This document shows, one piece after another, positions 11,753-23,342 of a stretch of 64,000 nucleotides of DNA (positions are counted from its first letter, which is position 1; every line of letters begins with the position of its first letter). The position numbers and the translations under genes were made by a program. The notes under the pieces are model-generated. The model ran no database searches. It saw only the letters and a list, made by a program, of their open reading frames with translations, and had not been told where the DNA came from. Source of the stretch: Lampris incognitus (taxonomy: Eukaryota; Chordata; Actinopteri; Lampriformes; Lampridae); NCBI RefSeq assembly GCF_029633865.1, contig NC_079222.1:28644166-28708165 (forward strand), in the 5' to 3' direction.

Positions 11753-14384
11753 GATATTAAAATGGCACTTGAAACATGTCCCAGTTTTTCACATTAGGGT
11801 AATTTGTTCCTCATAAATAATGGTCACTGAGTGTATATGTCATCACAGACGCTTCCCTTATATTACATTGCAGCTCATATGCCCTTTAAATAGCCTTGTT
11901 TTTTGTCAGGACTGAAGAATTCCTTAGGGATGCTGATCCATGCTTGCTCTCATAGTCTCAAAAAATTGCATTGAGTTGACTGATGGTAAATCTTTTCTTT
12001 AAATATCTTGTGCCATCTCATCACACAGTTGTTCAATCAAATTGAGATCCTGTGTCAAAACAGCTCACTGCAACTATGCTGCTTTCATTTCCATATTTGC
12101 GGAATCTCATTGCAAAATCTTGGCCATGGCCATAATTGTGCTGGAAAGAAAACATTTGCCGATTAATGAACTGTTGCCATAAGAAAAGATTAACCTGGAT
12201 TGCAATAGTGCTCGAGTATCCTGCAGTGAATAGACTTGCTCCACTATCATCAAGTGTCCCAATGTTTGCAAGATAAACATCTTCCACTCCATGACTCGTA
12301 GTGTTGCAGTTCTTGACAAACAAAAACCACCATGTCTGGCATCTACAATCTTTCTTACTCTCGTACCCCTCTCCATCCCTTCGTGTGCACTGATAGCAAG
12401 GGATTTAACAGGTGGATCACAACCTTAACTGGAACTCACCTAATCAGGCTAATTCATGGAAAGTTTGGAAAGTTGTTTTCTCAATGTATACAGTTCATAT
12501 TAAATAAAACAATAACAGCTCTCTTGGAGGCAAATTTAGTTATGCTAAACAACGTCTCTAGGCCAAACTTATTCCACGGGAAAATAGGATGAAATGAAGG
12601 GATTTCATGGCTTTGCTTTTAATAATCAGACATTTGTCTAGAATTATATTGGCAGCCCATTTTCTTTGTGTTCTTAATCTCGAGGTGTGTCTACTAACTG
12701 TAGCTGTGATTGTAATTGTGTTTTATTTTACAACTTTGCACTATTATTTTCCTTTGACAGCGCAATATTCAGCACTCAGTGTTTGAAGAAAAAACGTCAT
12801 GTTTGTGCATGTTTCAATTTCAATAGTTTAAAAAAAATTTGAGCAAGTTACCCTGACTTGAAGAGTTTTGTGTGTGTAAAGTATATAATGTGATCTAATG
12901 ATCAGTTAAGCAATGCACGTTTTAACAAATGTTTAACACAACAACTTGGAAGATTTTTCTGTTGTTATGAGATACCACCCAAGATGCAAGATTAAAACCG
13001 GCCGTCTATCTCCATAGAAAGATGCTTTGGGGAGCAGAGGGACGAGGGGTGGGCTCGAGTTGGGATTTCAGTTGCTTTGCTGAGTCAGCACTGCCGTGTA
13101 GATAAACTCTTCCAAAAACCTTGAAATCATTTAAATCTCAGAATTAAATCTGACGATACCTGCTGTAAACTGCTGTCCTATTTCCTGATATTTAGCTTTT
13201 CTCAGCTGTCCTAACTTACCTTTTTGATTATGTGGTAAAAAAACAACAACTGGTAATTCCAACAATCAAATAGTAAATTGTGTTCAAGTTCTCTTTCCAA
13301 GCCTTTTGCATTTAAGTACATCTTTATGAGAACTGATCTGGAAGCTAAGGTGAAGTAAAATACTTTGAAGCAGGATAATTTAGACCATATTAATAATAAT
13401 GATAAAAAAACCCAGAAAAAGAGCAAAGTAATCAGAAATGGCTTTGAATCGTCGTATTCCTGCAAGAGCTTTAAGAGTTGACATTTACAACTGTTGCAGT
13501 TATTCAGCTTTTTTATTATTATTATTTTGGTGAAATATAAAAGCATAAATTCTCCAGTACATAGAATGAAAATTAAAAATGGCTGAAACTTGACTTTTGA
13601 TATCAAAAGTCTGGTGCTCACATATATAGAAGTCATTGCAAATCCAGATTGCAGTTATATCATATAAGTGATTACTCACTATATTAGCAAAGCAAAACAA
13701 AAAGTTTATGGCTGGCCAATTGCTTGTTTAACTGATTTTATTTGGAACTGACCATATGAAACCTTCCGTATAGAAGTTCTTTGTTTTGTAAATTATTATT
13801 ATTATTATTGTTGTTATTATTATTATGGTGTTCCAGACAATCTATCAACTGATGTAGTGTCATGAAATGTTATTTTATAACATAAAACGAAATGTTTTGT
13901 TCTTTTCATAAATATGTTTTCATGAAGAAAAAGTTATTAAACTGTGTTTTATAACCTGGTTCATTATGTACAATATAATGACGGAGGGAGAATGTTCAAT
14001 AGTTTAACGATTAACTATTTCTACCCCCAAGTCCACCAATTTCATGTCAATTCAGAATTGAATTCTGCTTTTAATGCCCACCCCTGTGGTCTCACTTGTA
14101 GAATATCTGTGAAGTGCACTTATTTCTCTTTAACTGTGGATATTCTGTGTATTCTCTGACTGTATATTATTGCTCTATTATGAATGGTAATAAAAACTAA
14201 TATTAAATTAAATCATGTTTTAATTTTGAAAGTTTACTGTATATTAAAATAAGATTAATTTTAATATAGCAGTCCACAGCTTAGTCTTTGCCAGAGCATA
14301 TTTAAGGTTTCAAGCCTGAAAGGCTGAAACTCTGTTGTTTTTTTGTGTAGGTTTATTATTTTTCTTCTTCAGAAATGTTCGCGC
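11753..14384 (+). other. prnp 3' UTR and downstream flank
   Basis: No further coding exon is seen. AATAAA hexamers lie at 12503-12508 and 14189-14194, either of which could end the transcript. About 11930-12400 has broken minus-strand ORFs and wording reminiscent of a decayed Tc1-like transposon; this is weak. An ATT trinucleotide tract lies at about 13793-13822. Confidence 0.4.
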
Positions 14385-15185
14385 AAATTCTTGTGAGATG
14401 GTAAATGGAAGAGGCATGAGATTTTGCCCATGGATTGGAAGTTCTGTGCAAGTGCTGCCCAAGTAATACGACCCCAATCGGCCAGATGGGGTCACTATAA
14501 TTAACGGTCAAAATTTTGAACTTTGAAAAGTCATAACCACTACGTCGTAAATCCAATTTACACGACATTTGGTGCAGACAGCCATCTACCCTCACGCCAC
14601 AATTTCGCCCCAAGAACCACTAAGGTCCGCCTGACTAGATTTTCCAACATTTTTAATTTTTTGAACGCCTCACTTTTGACATCTCTTAAACCGTAGGTCC
14701 AATTGCTACCAACATTTCAGGGGATCATTATTGTACAAAGCCTATTAAAATTTGTACAAAGCTTAATGATATCTTATTTAGTTTTCAATATATTGACTCA
14801 TGAACTTCAACAGGGCGTGGCTCAGCACATAAACAGACCAAAGTCAACAATCGTTGGGCCATTCATCACAAACCTTGAAGGATATGTCTAAGGATATGCC
14901 CTAAAAGTGTCATTCAAATCATCCACTAGGTGGCGCTACAAATGGGAAAAAATTGACATGGCATAACGCAAATCAGACTATAAATCAGAAATTGTTTGTG
15001 CAATCATTACAAAACTCGCAGGATAGCTTTCATAACAACATTGAACCATGTGTGTAAAAGCATCATGAAATCGCTCAATAGAGGGCGCCACCAGTTCTAA
15101 AACACGTTCATAGGCCTGGAGCAAATTTGGCCATAAATCAATTACAGTTTGTCCAAACATCATCAAACTTGGTGGATATTTTTAA
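14385..15185. repeat. Unclassified interspersed repeat
   Basis: A non-coding stretch containing phrases typical of fish interspersed repeats, such as AGGTGGCGCTAC (about 14927) and AGAGGGCGCCACC (about 15080), with internally similar sub-blocks such as repeated ATAAATCAGA/ATAAATCAAT contexts. It has no recognisable terminal repeats or ORF. The class is not recognised. Confidence 0.4.
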
Positions 15186-15236
15186 TTAAGCTGTTGAAGC
15201 TTTCAGCACCGCTTGTGGCTATATTACTATTTATAT

Positions 15237-15242
15237 TTTATT
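15237..15242 (-). promoter_or_regulatory. Candidate polyadenylation signal of the PrP-like gene
   Basis: TTTATT on the plus strand reads AATAAA on the minus strand, about 205 bases downstream of the PrP-like stop. If used, the convergent prnp and PrP-like transcripts would end about 1 kb apart. Confidence 0.35.
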
Positions 15243-15446
15243 TAGGTTATTTTTAAAATATGGGACTTGGACTTTTGCATCATAATGGCTTATCTCAGAC
15301 AAAATGAAAAAAAGGACTTTCACAGGAAAATTTTTGAGAGAACTTTAATTTAAAAATCAATAACTTTTTGGCCTGTTTTTGAACATTTGTATCTGTAATT
15401 GATGGGGTAAATCCTCCTCCAGCTCGTGATTTTTATGGTAAAAGTC

Positions 15447-15902
15447 CTATATCCATGCTCCAACAAGGAAAGGTACCACTGGTCCAAGTGTAAGAAAAAT
15501 GTTAACCATTAGAGCAGGGGAAGATGCACGTATGTAGACTTTCCAGTCAGAGTGGTTGCGAAACCGTTGGCCTTCATGATAGTATTGCTGGTCTTTCTCG
15601 GAGGAGTGTTTCTTAGAATCGTAACCATGCCAGTAACCATACCTTGGCCTACCAAGTGAGCCCAACCCATACCCAATGGCAGAGCTTCCCATTGCACCAG
15701 ATGCTGCTGCTGCTGCCCCTGCCAACTTCAGCCCTTGTTTAGAGAAACCACGGCTCTGGGAGGGGGACGCTTTGTCACTGGGCCCATAACTTTTTCCCTT
15801 ACCCCGGAAGCCAATTCCAAGCTTAGACTGTATAATTGGGCAAAATACTGCCATAAGTAACATCCAGGCCCAGAGGATGAGACACTTCTTTTGTCCAGTC
15901 AT
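15447..15902 (-). CDS. PrP-like / Shadoo-like GPI-anchored protein
   Basis: A 151-codon single coding exon. The start at 15902 (MTGQKKCLILW) lies 17 bases after a splice acceptor (TTTTTACAG, ending at 15920), so a non-coding first exon lies upstream; the longer in-frame ATG at 15944 is on the intron side. Domains: signal peptide (1-26); Gly/Lys/Arg/Ser-rich basic segment (27-57); alanine-rich hydrophobic core (58-83, LKLAGAAAAASGAMG then AIGYGLGSLGRP); Lys/His/Tyr-rich hydrophilic segment; sequon Asn116-His-Ser; C-terminal hydrophobic GPI signal (about 130-151). Both cysteines (7 and 21) are in the signal peptide, so the mature protein cannot form the PrP disulfide. The core is close to that of the neighbouring PrP (AIGYGLGSLGRPRY against AIGYGIGRFPRPHY). 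It fits the PrP-like genes described in fish, or a Shadoo relative; the symbol is left open. Confidence 0.85.
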   Translation of the reverse strand: MTGQKKCLILWAWMLLMAVFCPIIQSKLGIGFRGKGKSYGPSDKASPSQSRGFSKQGLKLAGAAAAASGAMGSSAIGYGLGSLGRPRYGYWHGYDSKKHSSEKDQQYYHEGQRFRNHSDWKVYIRASSPALMVNIFLTLGPVVPFLVGAWI

Positions 15903-17492
15903 GAGTGGAGATTCTTGTCCTGTAAAAACAAATGTTTGTTTCATGTTTATTATATGACAGATGAGAGTCTATATTTCTGACTTAATGTTCAATTAGATTA
16001 ATCGATTATGATGAGAAGACATTTTACTTCATTTGGAATCACATAAAAAGCAGTTGTTCTCTATGTTTCTAAAATGGCATTACTGATAGCTCAGTGCACA
16101 TGGTCACACGCTTACCAAAATAAACCTCTTCAACTATCTCTCCATTCTGGTGACACTAGGATTAGTCAGGCATTTGGTGGGAAATGAAATGTTTCTCCTA
16201 TAGTTTAATATTTGTTTTCTGTTTTGGCACATTTGTCTTATATCCAAATCCAATATACCCGATCAATGTGAAAAATATGCATTAAAACTTAAGTTTAGAT
16301 GTTGTATAAAGTTATATAATGATCAATGCAAAGTATTTGTAAGAATGTAATTAGTCGTTATTCATAAATAATACTGTTGATAAATAAACATTAGATTCAG
16401 TAAGTTATGACTCAACAACACCAGTGTTCATATCATTCATTTCAGGTAATGAAAATCACATTTTTCATTAATCAAAAATTTCTCACTAAATAATGAATGT
16501 ACTGTCAAAGGCTTGGTCACTAATAACATGAAAATAATGTCAAAATGACTGATTTAATTCAAGAGTTTTTTTTCTAATCATTTCACTAAAATAAATGTGT
16601 GTTTTCATTACCTTTGTGTCACGATAAGGGGAAACGTTGCCTGGTGTAATGATGCTGGAGTAACAGTCTTTACACAATACTGCTCAAAACACAACACTGT
16701 ATCATGCTGGTTTTCAGCGGCATTGTTAACAGACAGTAAAGCTCCTCCCCAAACCTCCATTTGCTATTGGTCCAACAGCAACAATACAGTATGAGTGAAT
16801 GATATTTGCTGATGGTGGTCTTTCACACGCAGATGTGAGACCTCTTTCTCCTCCCATTGTTTAGCAAGTGCAGTGTCTATTACAGTGAATATGAGAGAAT
16901 GGCAACCGATCTGTTTTTGTCACAAAGTGCATTCTTTGCTTATTCATTATTCTCAATCGGTTTCCTGCCAACTCTCCAGAATACAGCTCAGTGTATCCCT
17001 CAGATAAATAATGGCTTTTATGCATAGCTCATATTGATCTGCAACAGTGAAAGGCCTCACTCTTTTTGCTAACACATTTATTGCACTTATTTTACACTTA
17101 ACACCTATCACCATTCAAATTTCACATTATGCACCATGCACAAAACGTCATTTGTTGATTTACCTCATTTCAGGTTAGCCATACAGCTTAAAGGGAAAGT
17201 CAAGAGATGGAAAAACAGAAAAGTACCTGGCCCAGACTGTCTCTTAATCCACTCAGAAGCACTGAATTGACAAACTGGCTGCCCTTTTCAAAGCCATTTT
17301 GAAACCAGACACAGCACATCTGCATTACTTCCTTGTGCTTAAAAAGCACTATCATTATTATATTCCTAAAAAAAAAGCACAGGTTTAAGTTGGAAAATAA
17401 TTTCACCCTGACATCTGTGGTTCTGAAACGCTTGTGTTTGTCCATGTAAAACTTATCGCTGAGGCCCTTTTGGACCCCTACCATTATTATTA
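15903..17492. other. Upstream region of the PrP-like gene
   Basis: AT-rich non-coding sequence without a supported gene. It should contain the non-coding first exon and promoter of the minus-strand PrP-like gene. The open frames at 16597-16794 and 17200-17484 have no family resemblance. Confidence 0.4.
16740..16800 (-). promoter_or_regulatory. Candidate promoter of the PrP-like gene
   Basis: On the minus strand a CCAAT box (16766-16770) is followed about 20 bases downstream by a GGGGAGGAG GC-box-like word (16742-16750). The position, 840 bases upstream of the coding exon, suits a first exon plus short intron. This rests on motifs only. Confidence 0.25.
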
Positions 17493-17507
17493 TTATTGTT
17501 ATAATTT

Positions 17508-20202
17508 CTTTCGTGTTTCCTGTTTTACATCCTGTAGAGCTGGGTCCAAACTATGGACCTGAGGCACTATAGGGCAGATGTCACTTGATTGACAGAACTC
17601 GTCATAATGTGTGGGCTGTTCCAAGTAGGGCGATCTTCTGGACTCCACAGATGTTGATGTTGCCTGAGATATGGTTGGTGAACTTTTCCATCCCCTTCTT
17701 CATGAGTCCTAAAGCTCCGAGGACCACCGGTGTTGTTTCAGCCTTCATTCCCCACATCCTGTTGATTTCAATCTCCAGGTCTTTGTACTTGGTCAACTTC
17801 TCTGTGACTTTCACTGAGGGTTTTTTTTTTCGGATGGTATTGCCATGTCGATGAGCATGCACCTCTTTTGCTTCCTGTCCTTGATAATGATGTCGGGCAT
17901 GTTGGCTTTTATCTCTCTGTGGTTGGTTTCTTCGTACATTCCACAGATACTGCATTTTCGGTCTGTTCCATCTTTGATGATGTGGTGGTGATAGGATCTG
18001 GTTGCCAGGCTCTGGTCTTGTGCAGCAATTATCAGGCCCTCCGTCTCAGCTTTCAGCTTGGTGCTACTCAGCCGCTGGTGTGTCTTTTGATGGTCCACGT
18101 CTGCGTCTTTCATTCTTTTTGGGTACGTCCCATGCATTGCTTTGTCCTCCCAGGTTTTTTGTTGTTGCCGCTGGCAATGGTGTTTTGCCTTCTCCTTCAC
18201 TCATTTGGCGTAGATGGTAGTTGCCCCATTTTCTGTTGGTGGGGTTTCTGGGACATCAAGCTCTTTCTTGAATTGTGCAGCTTCTTTATTGATGGAGTAG
18301 ATCTGGTGTTTTACTATTCGGAGGAGTGGTTCATCTGTTTTTGTCAGGTATGCATCCAGCCCTATTGTGGTAGTCTTGAAGGTCAGTTCGAGTTGGACTA
18401 GGCCTCGTTCTCCTGAAGCTCTTAGTAGGTACAGCCTGTCGACATCTGCTTTCGCGTGGTGCATCTTCTTCATGGTCAGCATCTTTCTTGTCTTGGTGTC
18501 TAGTCTCTTGATGTCGTTCAGTTTGCGATTGATGATGTTGAAGCTGTACATCACTACAGGTATCATTAGGGTGTTGATAGCTTCAGTTCTGTTAGCCGCA
18601 CTGAGTTCGCTTTTCAGTACGATACGCACTCTCCTGTGGTACTCCTCCTGGATCTTCTCCTTCATGGTTGAGTGTTGTATGCTGTCTCCTTCGTTCAGTC
18701 CTAGGTACTTGTATGTGCTATCTTGGTCTAGCTCTTTGATTACGGTGTCAGTGTCAAGGTCTAAGTCTGCAGTCTTGGTAAGTCTTCCTTTCTTGAAAGT
18801 GGCTTTGGCACACTTGTCGATTCCGAATTCCATCTTGATGTTGTTGCTGAAGGTCTTGACGATGGTGAGTAGACCCTTCTGCTGATTGTCATCCTTGGTA
18901 AACGTCTTGAGGTCATCAATGTACAACAGGTGGGTCAGTTTGCCATTCTGTGATTTGTACCCATAGCTGCTGTTGTTCAGTAGATTACTGAGTGGCGCTA
19001 GTGCAGGGCAAAAGAGCAGTGGTGATAGTGAGTCCCCTTGGAAGATTCCGCTTCTGATGTTGATCGGTCTCAATGTTAACGACCCCTCTGCATTTTGGAG
19101 ATTCAGGGTGGTCTTCCAGGTCTTCATGCTCTCCGTGATGAATTTGATAGTTGTTGGGCATACGCTGTAGATCCTGAGGCTCTTCTCTATCCAGGAGTGT
19201 GGTATGCTGTCAAGGGCCTTCCTGTAGTCAATCCATGCTGTTGAAAAGTTCTTTTTCTTTGATTTGACCTCTTGCAATGTGGCTTTATTGATGAGTAGCT
19301 GATCCTTGAATCCATAGCTACCTTTCTTACATCCCTTCTGTTCTGCTGGCAACAAGCTATAGGTCCTTTCTGTGATGATGGAGGTGCTGATCTTGTACAT
19401 TGTTGGTAGGCAGGTGATCGGTCTGTAATTCTTTGGGTTCTGTGTCTCCTCTGTCTTCAGGAGCAGATACGTGGTTCCCCATGTGAGCCATTTGGGACAT
19501 TTTTGGATTCTTGATGATATCATTGTAGGCCCATGCGAGGTCTTTGTGGATGCTGGGCAGGTTCTTGATCCAAAAGTTGGCAATTCTGTCTATCCCTGGT
19601 GCCTTCCAGTTGTTGGTCTTGTTGATGGCAGCAGTGGTCTCAGTGGTGTTGATGTCTGACCATTCTTGGTTCTGTATGCATTTGTATTGATCCTGTTGTT
19701 GCAGGATCCATGTAGCTCCCTCATTATGTCTTTTGTTGTTCTCCCAGATCTTACTCCAGAACTACTCGACTTCTTCGATTGTAGGCGGTTCGTTGACATC
19801 TATCTTCTTCCTTGCCCAGCTCACGACATAATTATTTTTGGCATCTTCGTTGAAGATCTTGTTTTGCCAAAAGAACTTGCTCCTCTTGTCGAATCTCCCG
19901 AGTCTGTGCGCCTTTGCTTGAATCTGTTGTTTCAGTATCTCTTTGACTATTGGTACATCATTCTTCTGTTTGATGTTGCGCTTTCATTCCAGTTGTTTCC
20001 TTTTTCTTTCTTTGATGTTGGAGTTTTTCTCGACTTCACTCAGGAGTGATAGTTGTCTCCGCAGTTTCCTAATCTCCTTCTAAATTTTCTCCTTCCAAAC
20101 TGGTTGTTTTGTTTTCCGTTTCTTTTGTTGTCTTGGTCTTTTTCCTACTGTGTCTGCTATGGCTGAAGCGGCCGCATATATGAGCTGGTTGATTTCTGTT
20201 CG
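17508..20202 (-). mobile_element. R4/Rex6-type LINE with restriction-like endonuclease, 5'-truncated and damaged
   Basis: The largest open frame (18201-19583, 460 codons) is a reverse transcriptase. It has PKNYRPITCLPTMYK, AEQKGCKKGSYG, GIFQGDSLSPLLF and the catalytic YIDD, then a thumb region ending near RKMLTMKKMHHAKADVDRLY. Further 3' (17600-18200) are a CxxC zinc-knuckle start (CSICGMYEETNH) and an endonuclease-like block (MPDIIIKD, LLIDMAIPSE-like, then EIEINRMWGMK and VVLGALGLMKKG). Between the zinc knuckle and endonuclease some tens of residues expected for the family are missing, and frameshifts separate the blocks. N-terminal remnants extend to about 20200. RT followed by a C-terminal restriction-like endonuclease is the R2/R4 layout, as opposed to the AP-endonuclease layout of L1/L2. 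Perfect 15-bp direct repeats within TTA-rich tracts flank it (17493-17507 and 20203-20217). Confidence 0.8.
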
Positions 20203-20279
20203 TTATTGTTATAATTTGTATTATTGTTATTATCATTATTATTATTATTATTATTATTTTAGCCACAAATGACAATTAA

Positions 20280-20960
20280 TGGGGTCATAGCAGTTTCAGA
20301 CAAGTGACACTTATAGGCAGATTCTGACCAAATGTTGTAGGCTTGTATCTGGAGTGTACATGGACATGATTTGGCATGACCCAAGGGTTCAGAAGGAGCA
20401 CAACATTTTGATGCAAGACCAAGCATTTCTTTTCTTTCTTTTAATTAGATGCCAAACCATAAAGTGGGTTGCAATCACCACCATCAGGCCGATTCTGACC
20501 CAATGTTGTAGGCTCACATCAGTCATACAAAATTGTCTGTGTTGGCAGCTGAAATTTGATTGGCTGACGGCAACCATGTTGTTTCCATGGTCAATCTGTA
20601 ATTAGCATGATTGACAAACACGCAGCATACCACATTTAAAAATCGGGAAAAGGGTTCAAGAGTTATTAACATTTTGGAAAAATCTCCGGAAATTTGGAGG
20701 GGGGGGGCATGTTTGTTAGCCTCTAGTTATACAGTGTGCTAAGTTTGTGAAGATCGCACTTTGCCCTATCTCACAAGATAGGGCTCATTCTGTCAAGATA
20801 TACCACGCCCAAAACTGATTTGCCTGTACGGGCAAATGGTTTGGCCTATCAACTTTCTTTGGATAACTTTTTTGTGATGAGCCTCTGAGGATGATACTTG
20901 CCAAATTCTGTGAAAATCAGATCAATGGTCTACGAGGAGTTCGAACAAGTTGTTTTTTGG
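20280..20960. repeat. Unclassified interspersed repeat
   Basis: Non-coding. Two similar sub-blocks read CAGATTCTGACCAAATGTTG (from about 20319) and CCGATTCTGACCCAATGTTG (from about 20489), each followed by TAGGCT. The 3' part carries an imperfect palindrome around GCCCTATCTCACAAGATAGGGC (20763-20784). No ORF or terminal repeat is recognised. Confidence 0.4.
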
Positions 20961-21040
20961 TTTGTTTTTTTGTTTTTTGTTTTTTCAGAAAATTCAAAAT
21001 GACAGAAAATTCAATTAATATTATTATTTGGGGGGGTACT

Positions 21041-21454
21041 TCCCCCCCTTTTTTCTCCCCAATTGTATCTGGCCAATTACTCCACTCTTCTGGGCCTTCC
21101 CGGTCGGTGCTCCATCCCCTCTGCTGATCCGGGAAGGACTACATGTATCGCAGGCTGCATCCCCCGATACATGTTGAGTTGCCAGTCATTTCTTTTCACC
21201 TGAGAGTGAGGACTTTCGCCAGGGGGACGTAGCACGTGGGAGGATCACGCTATTCCCCCAGTTCCCCCTCCCTCCCGAACAGGTGCCCCGACCGACCAGA
21301 GGAGGCGCTAGTGCAATGATCATGACACATACCCACATCCGGCTTCCCATCCGCAGACACGGCCAATTGTGTCTGTAGGGACGCCCGACCAAGACGGAGG
21401 CAACACGGGGATTCGACCCGAGATCTCCGTGTTGGTAGGCAACGTAATAGATCG
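21041..21454 (-). repeat. tRNA-derived SINE, family A (copy 3)
   Basis: Minus-strand copy with the complete body, but the first ~20 bases of the tRNA-like head are missing: it breaks off after the TTACGTTGCCTACC segment. Confidence 0.82.
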
Positions 21455-22334
21455 CGCAGAAAATGCAATTAGACAGGAGAAACATCGGAATGTACGTCAG
21501 TTCCGGCATGAACCAAGTACTCTATAGACTGCGGGCTTGCAGTGCCACTGCCTATTTGTCCATTGCTGAGCACATATTTTGATTTTCCAAGAAATCTTAA
21601 CTGATGCACAGAAGTGACGTCAATTACATATTAACAGACAAGCAATTTTATTATTAATGTTATATTCACACCATTTAAATTGAAATAACTTACCTTGATT
21701 TTGTTGTCTATACACAACGAAATCAGGGTCAGAATTAAGTTTATTGAATATACAGGGTGAGTATTGTAAAATTGGAACACCTGGCAAATTGGGATAGTTA
21801 AGCTTTGCAATTAATATTCTTTCAAAGAATAAAGTGTCGTTCTCAGTTTGGGGCTCTCAGACTACATCCAGATCCATTTATTTCATGCCCATGGAAAAAA
21901 ATGATTTGGGCTTTAGGATCTTATTCGCCAGTCATTTTGCTTTAAACATATATTGAATAATATCATTATGATGGCTGTGTAAAACTGAATGAGGAGGAGT
22001 TTTTTATTTTTTGAATTTTTTTAGTTGCCTTAGAAAAAGCAGTCTTTGCTGCTTTTTTAATTTATTTATTTTTCTTTTTTCTTTCTTATTTATTCTCATT
22101 TATTTACTTATTATCATTTATCATTATTTCATTATAGACATTTATTATTGTTATTATTTTATTGTATAAAGATTGAATAATATTATATATTTTATTATGT
22201 ATTATTTATTCGTTTGTTTATCTTATTTATTCTATTTCGGATTTATTTATTTTTACCAAAAAAAAAACCCAACCCAGTAAAGACTTTTTTATATGACGAC
22301 TCAAATTTAAAAAAAAAGTTAAACAAAGCCCCCT
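21455..22334. other. AT-rich intergenic stretch
   Basis: No gene is seen. 22000-22260 is very rich in TTATT/ATTTATT-like runs. Confidence 0.5.
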
Positions 22335-22665
22335 CCTTCAGTTTTACACAGTCATCATTGAGAGCATACTCACCTCATCCATAACAGTTTGGTAAGGTAG
22401 CACGGACAGTCACACATGCAAAAAACTGCAGCGTATAGTCAATAAACCATCATCAGCACCCCTCTCCCATCAGTTGAATCTACTGTATCACAAACGCGTG
22501 ATCAAAAGAGCAAAAAAAAAACAAAAACTCTGACCTCTCTCACCCTGTTCACCACCTCTTCCAGCTGATTCCCTCTAGGAGGTGCTGGTCTCTGCCCACC
22601 AAATCATCCCGTTTTAAAAACTGTTTTTCCGCACTGCAATAAGGACCCTGAAGACTTCTCACTAA
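22335..22665 (+). mobile_element. 3' fragment of a Jockey/CR1-type LINE
   Basis: The text parallels the 3' coding end of the LINE at 46.7-46.9 kb: CAGTCATCATTGAGAGCATA, then GGTAAGGTAGCACGGACAGT, then CTCCCATCAGTTGAATCTAC. It is broken by stops. At 22670-22720 a fish repeat fragment (AAGTCAAGTCAAG then TTTTATTTGTATGGCCCAAT) follows; its relative is inverted at about 53140-53200. Confidence 0.6.
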
Positions 22666-22955
22666 GTCAAGTCAAGTCAAGCCAATTTTATTTGTATGGC
22701 CCAATATCACAGATTACAACCCTGACAGATGTACCTGCACTTAAAAGTCCCGTATCAACTCCTGTATCAATGTTGTAAATATTGTCAGTGAATTTTGTCT
22801 CGTGGCAATCTGTGAATACTGTCTGTTATGTTAGTCATTGTATCTAATGTGATGCTGGTATTTGCCTATGTTTCATGTTACTGATACTGTTGAACTGAGC
22901 TTCTTGCCATGCTAAGCAAATTCCACCGACCTCGATCGCATAGTCATTGATAAAT

Positions 22956-22970
22956 GATCGATCGATCGAT

Positions 22971-23022
<52 letters not shown>

Positions 23023-23023
23023 A
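22956..23023 (+). repeat. ATCG/ATTG tetranucleotide microsatellite
   Basis: About four ATCG units run into roughly a dozen ATTG units, and the tract ends at the following ATAAATAC. It could be the 3' tail of the LINE fragment upstream. Confidence 0.85.
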
Positions 23024-23239
23024 AATACAAATGGCATACATACTATGAGGTGATTACATATCTTAACATGGTAGTGATTTTTCAAGAATTATTTTGCCAA
23101 CATTAATGATGCAATTGTTGCATCACTGGGCTATGAGAGGAATGACTAGTGTCATGCACATGCCGCCTTTAGATGTCTGGGACAAATACAAATGCTAGTG
23201 ATGTCTTAATGCAGTTTCAAAACTGACCAGAATCCATGC

Positions 23240-23342
23240 AACCAATCTAAAACATATGAGAGCAATCCTCAAGAAGAATGGGAGAGAAATCCTCAGGAAA
23301 GAGTTCTTCTTGAGGATTGCTCTCCTATGCATTAGATTGGTT
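23240..23342. repeat. Long imperfect inverted repeat (hairpin)
   Basis: The arms are 23240-23277 and 23305-23342 (38 bases each, about 35 pairing) with a 27-base loop. The inner arm sequence AGAGCAATCCTCAAGAAGA pairs perfectly. No ORF or terminal repeat explains it. It could be a foldback MITE core or an expressed hairpin; nothing in the sequence decides. Confidence 0.7.

Noticed and set aside
17868-18885. Plus-strand ORFs of 172-177 codons.
   Set aside because: They are antisense shadows of the minus-strand LINE reverse transcriptase.
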